A stretch of 64,000 nt of DNA from an uncultured Alistipes sp. (GTDB lineage: Bacteria > Bacteroidota > Bacteroidia > Bacteroidales > Rikenellaceae): positions 1 through 64,000 of the forward strand of contig CASDSD010000050.1 in NCBI GenBank assembly GCA_949283205.1. The letters run 5' to 3'. The stretch's first letter is position 1; each line of letters starts with the position of its first letter. The position numbers and the translations under genes are program-made. Of this stretch, positions 1 to 8,364 are shown piece by piece. A model generated the notes under the pieces. That model was given only the letters and a program-made list of their open reading frames with translations. It was not told the origin of the DNA and ran no database searches.

Positions 1-217
1 AATATTTAAAATATTGAAAAATATGATTATATTTATATTAAATCGGTGTGGAGGACACCTTTTGGCTGGGACTTGTCATATGCGCGTCATTCGCGGATGC
101 TTGGCTTTATATGTTTTGTGTATTTTACTGGTATTTAGGGCATTGTGCGTGATAGTTTAGTGTTTTGATTCTGTGATTTCGCGCTCTTTGTGGCGTTGTT
201 ACGCCGACTGCCCCGCT

Positions 218-393
218 ATTTACAAGAGTCACAATTAACATTTGTAAACAGATCTTTATTGTTACAAATGTCAAAACATCGACGGTTTACAATTGTAAAC
301 AATGAATCTTTGGTTACACTTGTGAATAATATCCATCTCTCCCCTGCCGGGATATTTACAATTCCTATCCATCGTATGTTTATTCTTGTGAAA
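218..393. repeat. Array of GTTTACA-N2-TGTAAAC-like palindromes
   Basis: The perfect 16-base palindrome GTTTACAATTGTAAAC lies at 285-300. Imperfect copies on the same 7-2-7 plan are at 234-249 (right half perfect), 260-275, 312-327 and 378-393, with weaker halves at 218-233 and 354-360. Centres of the copies from 234 to 327 are about 26 bases apart (26, 25, 27), roughly two and a half helical turns. The copy at 312-327 overlaps TGTGAATAA (321-329), an exact reverse-complement match to the DnaA-box form TTATNCACA. The layout suggests cooperative binding by a dimeric protein, either an operator array or iteron-like replication/partition sites. The binding protein is unknown. Confidence 0.6.
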
Positions 394-418
394 ATCGCTG
401 TGAGATCTTATATTATGT

Positions 419-457
419 TAAAAAATAAGACGGGGCAGCAGTTGGTCTGCTACCCCG
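419..457 (-). terminator. Terminator of the HIT gene
   Basis: An 11-base stem (431-441 with 447-457, one mismatch) with a 5-base loop is followed, in the minus direction, by a T-rich tract (A run at 420-425 on the plus strand). It sits 26 bases beyond the HIT stop codon. Confidence 0.75.
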
Positions 458-483
458 CTGAAATACAGTATGTTGTCTCTTCG

Positions 484-879
484 TTATTCAGCCTCCCCCG
501 CTATCGATTTAGCTATCTCGGCGAACTCCTCGGCCGACAGCTTGAGCTTTTCGGCCCCGAAATCGACGTCCTTTTCGCTGTTCATAGGTATCAGGTGGAT
601 ATGTGCATGCGGTACTTCGAGTCCCAGCACTACCATTGCAACCTTTTTGCATCCTGAATAGTTGCGGATTTTGTGCGCAACCTTCTTTGCGAAGAGCGTC
701 ATGCCTGCCAGGGTGTCGTCGTCGAGGTCGAACAGGTAGTCCACCTCTTTCTTGGGTACGACGAGCGTATGTCCTTTTGCGAGCGGGTTGATGTCGAGGA
801 ATGCGTAGTAGTTCTCGTCCTCGGCTACCTTATAGCTGGGAATCTCCCCCGCTATGATCCTTGAGAATATTGTTGCCAT
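484..879 (-). CDS. HIT family protein (histidine-triad nucleotide hydrolase)
   Basis: A 131-residue protein of the Hint branch of the HIT superfamily, cytosolic enzymes that hydrolyse nucleoside phosphoramidates or related adenylylated compounds. The sequence shows the N-terminal pattern MATIFSRIIAGEIPS, the central GHTLVVPK segment and the catalytic histidine triad HAHIHLIP near residues 91-98, all expected for the family, and the length is normal. The longer open frame reaching 1086 adds about 69 residues with no family match, so the start at 879 is chosen; it follows an A-rich leader typical of this genome. It is the last gene of a minus-strand group, but a 555-base gap separates it from the next gene upstream, so its own promoter may lie in that gap. 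The physiological substrate cannot be told from sequence. Confidence 0.92.
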   Translation of the reverse strand: MATIFSRIIAGEIPSYKVAEDENYYAFLDINPLAKGHTLVVPKKEVDYLFDLDDDTLAGMTLFAKKVAHKIRNYSGCKKVAMVVLGLEVPHAHIHLIPMNSEKDVDFGAEKLKLSAEEFAEIAKSIAGEAE

Positions 880-1434
880 ATTGTTGTATGTTTTGAGGTT
901 CTTTTTTTTGTGCCGTTTCGGGCCTTCTGGCGGCGTTTCGGCTTCGGCAGTGGCCGACCCGTGCATGCTTGTTTTGCGGCTCTGTGGCCGCATATGCCGG
1001 CAATTGGCGGCTGCTGGCGTTATGATGTCGTATGCAGGTCGGCAACTTCTGTCCATGCCGTTCTGTACGCCGCCTGCATGCGCCATGTTAACTTTGGACC
1101 GTATCGGGTTTTGCTATTGTTAAGCCTTTGTCCAGGTGTTGTTTCTTGGGTGTGGAACTGTCTGCTTGGCCCTTGTTGCTTTCGCAGGGCAATGTCTCGG
1201 TTGTGTCGGTATAATCTTGTTCCAATCCCCGTTATGCCTCTGTTGCCGCCTTGTTCCCGGCACGCTGGCGGCTCGCTTGGTATTGTTGATGTATTACTTT
1301 ATGTATATAACGCCAACTTGTTTGCTTATAGTTGATTATGTGCTGCACCTTAAGTGCCGGTTTGTCTGTTGCGGTATTTGTATGGCCCAAGTATGGGCAT
1401 TGTGACGTGGGATTCCGCGTTCCTGCGGCAGGCG
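880..1434. other. Long intergenic region, nothing recognised
   Basis: This 555-base stretch is rich in T and G on the plus strand (A/C-rich on the minus strand). Open frames crossing it have no coding character and no recognisable domain. No TAnnTTTG box pointing towards the HIT gene and no tRNA or clear terminator was found. A long untranslated leader or an unrecognised small RNA is possible. Confidence 0.4.
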
Positions 1435-1977
1435 TCAATACTCCTCGAACTTGGGCTTGAGAATCTCCGAGTAGATGACCGCCCGCTCCATGTCGAACTC
1501 TTCGAGTATCTTTTCGAGGTCGTTGTTGCCGTGTTGCGCGGTTGCTGCGGCAGGTGCCATCTTGCGGTTCTGTTGGACCGTGAGAGGTGTTTGTTCGTTC
1601 GGCTGCTGGCGGCGTGCCTTTGGCTGTGCGCCTTCCTTGCGATGCGGCGTGGCGTGTGATGCCTTCTCCGCGGCGGCGGTGCTTTGCAGAGGCGCTCTCT
1701 TCTGTTTCGGATGCCCGGAAGCGGTTGTTGCGGGGGCTGCCGCAGGCTGCTGCGCCGTCATTTTCTCCGGTGCTGCCTTTGGTGCCATGGGCGTGGCCGT
1801 AGGCCGCGGCGCCGCAGGATATTCCTCGCGGCGGCCGAACATCTCCTCGAACTGTTTGCGCAGCTCGCGGGCGGGCTCTTCATCCTCGGGCTCCTGCTGC
1901 GGGCGTCGTTTCTGGCTCTTCTGCGTGAGCGATATTACGGCCCCCACGATGAGCAGCACTATCCATATATTGTCCAT
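1435..1977 (-). CDS. Small membrane-anchored proline/alanine-rich protein
   Basis: An 180-residue protein of unknown function. Residues 1-18 form a single hydrophobic segment (MDNIWIVLLIVGAVISL), followed by a basic patch and a long low-complexity tail rich in P, A, E, K and Q, with a more ordered last 25 residues (LEKILEEFDMERAVIYSEIL) that look helical. This suggests a membrane-anchored protein with a flexible cytoplasmic tail ending in a short helix, perhaps a docking element. It starts 6 bases after the stop of the rel gene, so it is very probably cotranscribed with bcp-recA-rel. No family is assigned. Confidence 0.75.
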   Translation of the reverse strand: MDNIWIVLLIVGAVISLTQKSQKRRPQQEPEDEEPARELRKQFEEMFGRREEYPAAPRPTATPMAPKAAPEKMTAQQPAAAPATTASGHPKQKRAPLQSTAAAEKASHATPHRKEGAQPKARRQQPNEQTPLTVQQNRKMAPAAATAQHGNNDLEKILEEFDMERAVIYSEILKPKFEEY

Positions 1978-1983
1978 CGGCGG

Positions 1984-4209
1984 TTAGTTTATGACACGTT
2001 TTACGGTCTCCATGCCCTTTATGCGGCGCAGGCGCTCGAGCAGGGCGTTCAGACTCTCGGCATCGCGCACATAGAGGCTCATCGTACCCTCGAAAATACC
2101 GTCATGCGACTGTATGTTCACCTCGCGCATGTTGATGCTGAAGTCGTTGGTGACCACATTGGCCAGATCGAGCAGCAGTCCCATGCGGTCGATGCCCAGA
2201 ATCTCGATCTTCGACAACGGCGACAGCTTCTTGCACTGCGACCACTGTATCTCCTCCTTCATGATGCACTCGCCGTGCTGCGATGCAAGGCGGTTGAGCT
2301 CGTCGCACGAGGCTTTGTGGACGATTATCTGGTGCGTTATAGGGTCCTTGAAGCCGACGACGCTGTCGCCCGGGATGGGCTTGCAGCAGTCGGCAATGAC
2401 GAACGTCGGGCTCTCCTGCGCCTGGGGCGTTGGCGACTCCTCCTTGCTCTCCTGCGCCTTGTCGGCATCATCGTCGGCATCGTCGTCGTTGTCCTTTATG
2501 AAGAGCGTCCAGAACTTCAGCAGCTTGCTCTTGGCATTCGACTTGACGACCTTCTCCAGGTTATCAAGCGATATGATCCCCGCCCCGATCTTGGTATACA
2601 GCTCCTCCTTGTTGCTGCTGTCGTAGGCGGCGATGAGCTTGCGTATGACACGGCCGTTGGGGGTTATGTTGAGCTCGGCGAGCTTCTCGTCGAGGATCTT
2701 CATGCCGCGCTGTATGTTGTGCTCCTGCTCGCGTTTGAGGTAGCTCTTGATCGCCTGCTTGGCCTTCGACGTGAGGACCACCTCCAGCCACTCGGCCTTG
2801 GGCTTGGCCGAGTCCGAGGTGATGATCTCCACCTGGTCGCCCGTGTTGAGCTGTGTGGTCAGCGGCATGATCTTGTGGTTGATCTTGGCGCCGATGGCCG
2901 TGTTGCCGATCTTGGTGTGGACGTCGTAGGCGAAGTCGAGCGCCGTGGCGCCGTACGGCAGGCGGCGCGCCTCGCCCTTGGGCGTGAAGACCGCAACCTC
3001 GGAGGTGTAGAGCGATAACTTGAAGTTGTCGAGGAAGTCGACCGCATTCTCGGTCGGACTGTCGAGCGCCGCGCGTATCTTCTTGAGCCACTTGTCGAAC
3101 TCGTCCTCGTCGTGCGAGATCGTGGCATGCTTGTACTTCCAGTGCGCGGCGAACCCGCGTTCGGCGATCTCCTCCATGCGCTGCGTGCGTATCTGCACCT
3201 CGACCCAGATGCCGTCGGGCCCCATGACAGTCGAGTGCAGCGCCTCGTAGCCGTTGGCCTTGGGTATGCTGATCCAGTCGCGCAGCCGGTCGGGCTTGGG
3301 GGTGTATATGTCGGTTATGGAGGAGTATATCTGCCAGCACTGTGTCTTCTCCGACGGGAATTCCAGCGGCTGGAAGACGATGCGTATGGCAAACAGGTCG
3401 TATATCTCCGAGAAGGGTATCTGCTTGCGCATCATCTTGGTCCATATCGAATAGACGCTCTTGACACGTCCCGATATCTCGTACTTGATGCCGTTGCGGT
3501 CGAGTGCCTCCACTATCGGCGCGCAGAACTTGCGTATATACTCCTCGCGTGCGGCCGAAGTTTCGTTTATCTGGCGCGTGATCTCCTCGTACTCCTTCGG
3601 GAAGCGGTATTTCATGCAGAGATCCTCGAGCTCCGTCTTTATGGCGTAGAGCCCCAGGCGGTATGCCAGCGGCGCGAAGAGGTAGATCGTCTCGCTGGTG
3701 ATCTTGACCTGCTTGTTCTGGGGCATGGAGCCCAGCGTGCGCATGTTGTGCAGGCGGTCGGCGATCTTGATCAGGATGACGCGCACGTCGTCCGAGAGCG
3801 TGAGCAGCACCTTGCGGAAATATTCGGCCTGCAGCGACGTGTCGGCATTGAACACGCCCGACATCTTCGTAAGGCCGTCGACCATGGTGGCGATCTTGTG
3901 GCCGAAGATATGCTCTATGTCCTCGACCGTGTAGTCGGTATCCTCCACCACGTCGTGCAGCAGCGAGGCGACGACCGACTTGACGCCGAGGCCGATCTCG
4001 TCGACCACGATCTTGGCTACTGCGATGGGATGCAGGAGGTACGGCTCGCCCGAACGGCGCCGTACCCCCTGATGGGCCTCTTTGGCAAGGAAGAATGCCC
4101 TTTTTATGAGGTTCCAGTCCTCATCCTTCTTGCATATCTTCTTGCACGATTCTACCAGGTCGGCCCATTTGCTCTCGATGAGCTTCTCATCCTCCGCAGT
4201 ATAGTTCAT
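1984..4209 (-). CDS. rel: Bifunctional (p)ppGpp synthetase/hydrolase (Rel/SpoT)
   Basis: A 741-residue long RelA/SpoT homologue that makes and degrades the stringent-response alarmone (p)ppGpp. Domains in order: an HD hydrolase domain with the intact motif HDVVED at residues 85-90; the synthetase domain with GRVKSVYSIWTKM and IYDLFAIRIV, and the substrate-contacting RDWISIPKANGYEALHSTV segment; a TGS domain beginning VAVFTPKGEARRLP; a helical/zinc-finger-like region; and a C-terminal ACT domain (about 660-740). Because the HD motif is intact, the protein should be bifunctional rather than a synthetase-only RelA. It lies 6 bases downstream of recA and 6 bases upstream of a small membrane-protein gene, so it appears to be transcribed from the promoter before bcp. 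Full normal length; no anomaly seen. Confidence 0.97.
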   Translation of the reverse strand: MNYTAEDEKLIESKWADLVESCKKICKKDEDWNLIKRAFFLAKEAHQGVRRRSGEPYLLHPIAVAKIVVDEIGLGVKSVVASLLHDVVEDTDYTVEDIEHIFGHKIATMVDGLTKMSGVFNADTSLQAEYFRKVLLTLSDDVRVILIKIADRLHNMRTLGSMPQNKQVKITSETIYLFAPLAYRLGLYAIKTELEDLCMKYRFPKEYEEITRQINETSAAREEYIRKFCAPIVEALDRNGIKYEISGRVKSVYSIWTKMMRKQIPFSEIYDLFAIRIVFQPLEFPSEKTQCWQIYSSITDIYTPKPDRLRDWISIPKANGYEALHSTVMGPDGIWVEVQIRTQRMEEIAERGFAAHWKYKHATISHDEDEFDKWLKKIRAALDSPTENAVDFLDNFKLSLYTSEVAVFTPKGEARRLPYGATALDFAYDVHTKIGNTAIGAKINHKIMPLTTQLNTGDQVEIITSDSAKPKAEWLEVVLTSKAKQAIKSYLKREQEHNIQRGMKILDEKLAELNITPNGRVIRKLIAAYDSSNKEELYTKIGAGIISLDNLEKVVKSNAKSKLLKFWTLFIKDNDDDADDDADKAQESKEESPTPQAQESPTFVIADCCKPIPGDSVVGFKDPITHQIIVHKASCDELNRLASQHGECIMKEEIQWSQCKKLSPLSKIEILGIDRMGLLLDLANVVTNDFSINMREVNIQSHDGIFEGTMSLYVRDAESLNALLERLRRIKGMETVKRVIN

Positions 4210-4215
4210 ACTTGC

Positions 4216-5229
4216 CTATTTTTGTGTTTTCATCGCTTCGCGCACCTTGCCCTCGATCTCGTCGCAAAGCTCCTTGTTGTTCTTCAGCAATTCCTTTACC
4301 GCATCGCGTCCCTGCCCTATCTTCTGCTCTCCGTATGAGAACCATGAACCCGCCTTGCGGATGATGCCGTAGTCGACGCCCAGGTCGACGATCTCGCCTA
4401 TTTTCGAGATGCCCTCGCCGAACATGATGTCGAACTCGGCCTTCTTGAACGGGGGCGCCACCTTGTTCTTCACCACCTTCACCTTGGTGCGCGTGCCGAG
4501 CTGCTCCTCGCCGTCCTTGATGATCGAGGCGCGGCGTATGTCGATGCGCACGCTGGCATAGAACTTAAGCGCATTGCCGCCCGTGGTGGTCTCGGGGTTG
4601 CCGTAGACGACGCCTATCTTGTCGCGCAGCTGGTTGATGAAGATGCAGACGGTCTTGGTCTTCGAGATGCTTGCCGTGAGCTTGCGCAGCGCCTGCGACA
4701 TGAGGCGCGCCTGGAGTCCCATCTTCGAGTCCCCCATCTCGCCCTCGATCTCGGCCTTGGGCGTGAGGGCCGCAACGGAGTCTATGACGATGATGTCGAT
4801 GGCGCTCGACCGGATGAGCGAGTCGGCGATCTCGAGCGCCTGCTCGCCGTTGTCGGGCTGCGAGATGAGCAGGTTGTCGACATCCACGCCCAGTTTCTGG
4901 GCATAGAAGCTGTCGAAGGCGTGCTCGGCGTCGATGAAGGCGGCGATGCCTCCAGCCTTCTGCGCCTCGGCTATGGCGTGTATGGCGAGCGTCGTCTTAC
5001 CCGATGACTCGGGTCCGTAGATCTCTATCACGCGCCCCTTGGGGTAGCCGCCCACGCCGAGGGCCATGTCGAGGGTTATCGATCCCGTCGGTATTACGGG
5101 GACGTCGGTGACCGAGTCGCTGCTCATGCGCATGATCGAGCCCTTGCCGAAGTCCTTCTCTATCTTTTCCATCACCGCGTTAAGCACCTTGAGCTTATCG
5201 GGGTTGACCTGTGTCTTTTCGGTTGCCAT
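4216..5229 (-). CDS. recA: Recombinase RecA
   Basis: A 337-residue RecA, the ATP-dependent strand-exchange protein that also acts as co-protease for LexA/UmuD self-cleavage. Seen directly: Walker [10 protein letters not shown] at residues 72-80, the Walker B region [12 protein letters not shown], the L2/adjacent signature [21 protein letters not shown], and a short acidic/basic C-terminal tail. It is separated from bcp upstream by 15 bases and from rel downstream by 6, so the three form one transcription unit. The umuDC operon at the right end of this window encodes a likely RecA-dependent UmuD. No LexA-type operator was recognised before this operon. Confidence 0.98.
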   Translation of the reverse strand: MATEKTQVNPDKLKVLNAVMEKIEKDFGKGSIMRMSSDSVTDVPVIPTGSITLDMALGVGGYPKGRVIEIYGPESSGKTTLAIHAIAEAQKAGGIAAFIDAEHAFDSFYAQKLGVDVDNLLISQPDNGEQALEIADSLIRSSAIDIIVIDSVAALTPKAEIEGEMGDSKMGLQARLMSQALRKLTASISKTKTVCIFINQLRDKIGVVYGNPETTTGGNALKFYASVRIDIRRASIIKDGEEQLGTRTKVKVVKNKVAPPFKKAEFDIMFGEGISKIGEIVDLGVDYGIIRKAGSWFSYGEQKIGQGRDAVKELLKNNKELCDEIEGKVREAMKTQK

Positions 5230-5244
5230 ATATTTGTCGTAATG

Positions 5245-5715
5245 TTATTCGTTTTTGTCCAAATCGTTTATAATCTGTGTGTAATGGTTCTTGGTATCGA
5301 CCTTGTCGAAGATGCGGTCGATGCGTCCCTGCTCGTCTATGATGAACGTGGTGCGGGCCACGCCCATGTATTTGCGGCCGTACATCGACTTCTCGACCCA
5401 GACGCCGTATGCCTCGCATATGGCGTGGTCGGTGTCGGCCAGCAGCGTGAAGTTCAGCTCGTGCTTGTCGCAGAAGTTGCGGTGCGAGCGTTCGCTGTCG
5501 GGGCTCACGCCGATGATGCGGTAGCCTCGGCGGGCGAGTTCGGCCTTGCCGTCGCGCAGGCTCTTGGCCTCGAGCGTGCAGCCCGAGGTGTTGTCCTTGG
5601 GGTAGAAATAGAGTATCGTGCGCGTCCCCTTGAGGTCGGCAAGCGATAGAGTCTCACCGTCTTGTGTGCGGCCCGTGAAATCGGGTGCCTGATCCCCCGC
5701 CCTGAGTTTGCCCAT
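5245..5715 (-). CDS. bcp: Thioredoxin-dependent thiol peroxidase (Bcp/PrxQ)
   Basis: A 156-residue peroxiredoxin of the Bcp/PrxQ family, which reduces peroxides with electrons from thioredoxin. The fold signatures are visible: GDQAPDFTG near the start, LYFYPKDNTSGCTLEA with the peroxidatic cysteine at residue 46, and the C-terminal GVARTTFIIDEQGRI. In E. coli Bcp the resolving cysteine lies five residues after the peroxidatic one; here that position is lysine (GCTLEAKSL), so this enzyme is either a 1-Cys type or uses another of its cysteines. It is the promoter-proximal gene of the bcp-recA-rel-membrane protein unit, with a TAnnTTTG box about 30 bases upstream. Confidence 0.95.
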   Translation of the reverse strand: MGKLRAGDQAPDFTGRTQDGETLSLADLKGTRTILYFYPKDNTSGCTLEAKSLRDGKAELARRGYRIIGVSPDSERSHRNFCDKHELNFTLLADTDHAICEAYGVWVEKSMYGRKYMGVARTTFIIDEQGRIDRIFDKVDTKNHYTQIINDLDKNE

Positions 5716-5744
5716 AACAGCGAAAATTAGAGGTTATAATAATC

Positions 5745-5752
5745 CAAAGTTA
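5745..5752 (-). promoter_or_regulatory. Promoter -7 box of the bcp-recA-rel operon
   Basis: Minus-strand TAACTTTG fits the Bacteroidetes -7 consensus TAnnTTTG and lies about 30 bases upstream of the bcp start codon. Confidence 0.7.
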
Positions 5753-5791
5753 CGTAAATTTCCCCGAATACCGAAATTCCGCACGCATTTT

Positions 5792-6004
5792 TTAATCCCA
5801 CATCATTACGGTCTGCACCTGTCTGTCGAACTCCTCCTGCGACGTGTTCAGCCGTTTGTGGCACGCCGGACAGCGTATCGGACGCTCCATCTCGACGTAG
5901 CTCTCGCACCCTACGCAGCGCGGCAGCATGCCGAAAGATTGATCTTCGCAGTAGTCGAATTCGGTGTTGCAATGCTGGCACCTGATTTTGTAAGCGATTC
6001 CCAT
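5792..6004 (-). CDS. Small zinc-ribbon protein
   Basis: A 70-residue protein with three cysteine pairs: CQHC near the N-terminus, CVGC in the middle and CPAC in the C-terminal half, plus a single cysteine in FDYCEDQ. The CxxC pairs are what a zinc-ribbon or rubredoxin-like fold needs to bind one or two zinc ions. It resembles small MJ0042/FmdB-like zinc ribbons in layout, but no specific family or partner can be named. It stands alone between the bcp operon and the WYL regulator, on the same strand. A plus-strand promoter-like box at 6036-6043 points away from it. Confidence 0.8.
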   Translation of the reverse strand: MGIAYKIRCQHCNTEFDYCEDQSFGMLPRCVGCESYVEMERPIRCPACHKRLNTSQEEFDRQVQTVMMWD

Positions 6005-6035
6005 GGTCGTAAGTTTTTGAGGTTATACACTCCGT

Positions 6036-6043
6036 TATCTTTG
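6036..6043 (+). promoter_or_regulatory. Orphan plus-strand promoter-like box
   Basis: A perfect TATCTTTG lies on the plus strand with no plus-strand gene downstream; a TTTG (6016-6019) is present upstream at a shorter than usual spacing of 16. A run of seven T at 6106-6112 follows. If active it would yield a short RNA or an antisense transcript into the WYL gene. Confidence 0.35.
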
Positions 6044-6231
6044 TTTCGTAATACAAAGTAACGGTGTGCGAGTGACAACTTGTGACACACGTGCGGTTTG
6101 TTCGATTTTTTTCTGCTTCGGAGGTGAAAATGCGTCGATGCAGGCTCCCGTGTCGGATGACGGGAGTCGGGAGGATAGCCGGCAGAGCGGTGCCGGAGAT
6201 GTCTCTTGTCGGATGCTGGGTGGTGCGGCCG

Positions 6232-7161
6232 TTATCGCTCTGTCGCATGTGCGGCACCGCAGGCCGTAGGCCAGAATCGGCGGACATAGTCGTCGATATA
6301 TTGCTTTAGCTCGGGCGAGTCTGCTATCTCGATGTCGTCCATGAGCCCTACCGTAAAACGGGCTGCGCCGGCATAGTCCGCCACCTCGGTGTCCAGCAGC
6401 CAGCGGCCGTCCTCCATGCGCGTAACGTACTGTTCTGCGAGCGGGTACTCCTCGAGCAGCAGGTTGCGGGCCATGATCCCCATGGCAAGGCGTATGCGCA
6501 GCCGTTTCTGTCCGTGCATGCGGAAGATGTCGACGAAGCCCTTTACGTGGGCGCTCTCGTTCCGCCACGGGGTGTCGGTTACGGTTACCTCCCCTATTCG
6601 TGCCGTCTTGAAGAGCTTGCATGTGTCGTCCTCGGTGTCGTAACACCACACCTGCACGTAGTTGGTGGTGAAGGCGAAGGGCTCCACAAGACGGTCGCGT
6701 ACGGCCGAGCCGTGCGCCGAGCGGTAGTCGTGCAGCACGGCCCGGCGTTTCTGCTCGATCGCCTCCACGATGTTGCGCACGTTCGAGGCGTTGCCGCCGC
6801 GCACGATGGTGTCGGCCAGGATCTTGTTGTCGTAAACCGAGTAGAGCTTGCGCTTGAGGTTCTGTTTCAGAAGGTTGGTGTCGTCGATGCTCTCGATTGC
6901 GCGTTTCAGTATCACGGCCTCCTCCTCCGTAAAGTGTACCAGCTGCGATATGTCCTTGAAGTGCGGCGACTCCTTGTCGAGGCGTATGATGCCGTCGCTC
7001 TTCTTGATGACGAAGCCCGCGTCGCGGAAAGTGTCTATGTAGCGGTATACCGTGCGGCGCGACATGCCCAGCCGCTCGGCGATGTCATCCACCGTGTAGA
7101 GCGTGTTGGCCGTGAGCATCTTCATCAGACGCAGCATGCGTTCAATCTTGGGCTGGTCCAT
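6232..7161 (-). CDS. HTH/WYL-domain transcriptional regulator
   Basis: A 309-residue DNA-binding regulator of the YafY/DeoR-like WYL class. Residues 1-60 form a winged helix-turn-helix (TVDDIAERLGMSRRTVYRYIDTF). The middle and C-terminal parts match a WYL sensor domain layout (VEPFAFTTNYVQVWCYD near residue 165), followed by a WCX-like C-terminal extension. The canonical W-Y-L triad is altered (QVWCYD), as in many family members, so ligand specificity cannot be predicted; WYL domains are known to sense nucleotides or nucleic-acid damage products in some systems. Its first 20 bases overlap the 3' end of the membrane-protein gene upstream, so the two are cotranscribed and probably linked in function. 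Confidence 0.88.
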   Translation of the reverse strand: MDQPKIERMLRLMKMLTANTLYTVDDIAERLGMSRRTVYRYIDTFRDAGFVIKKSDGIIRLDKESPHFKDISQLVHFTEEEAVILKRAIESIDDTNLLKQNLKRKLYSVYDNKILADTIVRGGNASNVRNIVEAIEQKRRAVLHDYRSAHGSAVRDRLVEPFAFTTNYVQVWCYDTEDDTCKLFKTARIGEVTVTDTPWRNESAHVKGFVDIFRMHGQKRLRIRLAMGIMARNLLLEEYPLAEQYVTRMEDGRWLLDTEVADYAGAARFTVGLMDDIEIADSPELKQYIDDYVRRFWPTACGAAHATER

Positions 7162-7690
7162 CCTTGGGGGCGGCCATGCGGCCGTATTTGGTCATGTATT
7201 GGTTGAGTACCGATTCGATGTCGTCGTCGCCCGTGTCGATATTGTTCAGGGCGATCGAGCAGGGAGAACCGACGCATGCCGTGTCGGCTTTCATCAGTTT
7301 GCGGCCGAAGGCTGTGCCGCTGTTCTGCTCGATGAACCGCTGCACGTCGTACAGGTTTATTACAAGCATATGCTCGCGTGCGATGTCTACCCTCTCGAAG
7401 CCGTTTATATCGCTCCACTGAAGCGTGTAACTGTCATGTAGCGGTGTGTTTATAGTGAGCGATGCCGGTGTCAGCACGAGGGCCTCGCGGCGGAACGCGC
7501 CGCGCAGGACGTTGCGCAGGCCGATGATGAAGCACAGGCCGAAGAAGGCCGCGCCTACATACCCTGTCACTTTGGCCATGATGCCCATCGGGATGGATGC
7601 GACATAGATCGATGCCGCGACCATTGCCGGTGCCGCGAGGAACGTTATGAGCATTATCCGCAGCGTTTTGTAATAATATATACGGTTCAT
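7142..7690 (-). CDS. Small two-TM membrane protein (STM3941/YdhT-like)
   Basis: A 182-residue protein with two hydrophobic segments close together near the N-terminus (about residues 12-32 and 40-60) followed by a soluble domain beginning LVLTPASLTINTPLHDSYTLQWSDINGF, which resembles a pleckstrin-homology-like fold. This architecture is that of the STM3941 family of uncharacterised inner-membrane proteins. The start at 7690 is chosen because the longer open frame upstream enters the LUD-protein gene in another frame. Its end overlaps the start of the WYL regulator by 20 bases, implying translational coupling. Function unknown. Confidence 0.75.
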   Translation of the reverse strand: MNRIYYYKTLRIMLITFLAAPAMVAASIYVASIPMGIMAKVTGYVGAAFFGLCFIIGLRNVLRGAFRREALVLTPASLTINTPLHDSYTLQWSDINGFERVDIAREHMLVINLYDVQRFIEQNSGTAFGRKLMKADTACVGSPCSIALNNIDTGDDDIESVLNQYMTKYGRMAAPKDGPAQD

Positions 7691-7731
7691 GGCATATAAT
7701 GGGTCGCTGTGATAAGGTTGGTGCGGCACGG

Positions 7732-8364
7732 TTATAATCCGAGCTCCTCGTCTATGAGGATTACGGTGATGCGGCCTTTCGGGTGGCACTTGTGCAGTAT
7801 GAGGCGCTCGTTGCAGATGCGCTGCGGCGACGCGCAGTCGTGGCAGCGTCCCGTCACGGCACAGGGGGTCTTGAACCCCTCGTGGCGTGCGACATTCCTC
7901 GGTGCGGCGATATCCCGTATCCGGGCAAATGCCTCCTCGGCCGTGGCGACGATCTTGTTGCGGCCGGCCACGAGCACCACCTTGCGCGGCCCGAAGGCTA
8001 TGGGGGCGATGCGGTTGCCTATCATGTCGAGCCAGTGCAGCGACCCGTCCTCGCATACGGCGTTTATGCCCGTGAGGAACAGCCCGCAGGTGAGGGCCTG
8101 GCGGCGGCGCTCTATGAGGTCGCGGAACGGCACCCCCGGCTCGAAGGTGTCGATGAATGGTATCTCCGTCTGTTCGCGTAGCCATGCTACGGTACCCGTG
8201 GCGTAGAGGGTCATCGAGTCGCCGAAGGATATGCTGGCGGGGCTGGATTCATCTATTATCGAGCGTATCGTGCTGCCGGCCTCGGCTGCCGTGGCGGCTG
8301 TGCGCACGTCGAAACCGTTGCGCGTGAGTGCCTTTATGCAGCGTTCCATGGATTCGTTTGTCAT
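7732..8364 (-). CDS. LUD-domain protein (LutC/YkgG-like)
   Basis: A 210-residue protein of the LUD (lactate-utilisation) domain superfamily. Matching features: the segment SFGDSMTLYATGTVAWLREQ, the motif FLTGINAVCEDGSLHWLDMIGNR, and GPRKVVLVAGRNKIVATAEEA, all typical of LutC/YkgG proteins. The C-terminal third carries several cysteines (CAVTGRCHDCASPQRIC), which could bind an iron-sulphur cluster or zinc, a feature of the stand-alone LUD_dom family rather than of LutC itself. LutA and LutB partners are not adjacent, so a role in lactate oxidation is not supported by context. It follows dnaA after a minisatellite-filled gap. Confidence 0.85.
   Translation of the reverse strand: MTNESMERCIKALTRNGFDVRTAATAAEAGSTIRSIIDESSPASISFGDSMTLYATGTVAWLREQTEIPFIDTFEPGVPFRDLIERRRQALTCGLFLTGINAVCEDGSLHWLDMIGNRIAPIAFGPRKVVLVAGRNKIVATAEEAFARIRDIAAPRNVARHEGFKTPCAVTGRCHDCASPQRICNERLILHKCHPKGRITVILIDEELGL

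Larger units (their letters stand above)
1..483. other. Gene-free AT-rich region with palindrome array
   Basis: No convincing gene is seen. The first 45 bases are almost pure A/T. Bases 218-393 hold a series of palindromic elements described in their own entry. Bases 419-457 hold the terminator of the HIT gene. The open frame running 190-657 on the plus strand is discarded because it runs antisense through the well-supported HIT gene and has no family resemblance. Whatever lies left of base 1 could be regulated by this region. Confidence 0.6.

Noticed and set aside
396..423. Possible dif-like site (TTATGTTAAAA at 413-423 resembles a XerD arm)
   Set aside because: The opposite arm (CGCTGTGAGAT) does not fit the XerC arm, and the A run belongs to the HIT terminator.
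190..657. Plus-strand frame of 155 codons
   Set aside because: It runs antisense through the HIT gene and across the palindrome array, with no domain and no promoter.
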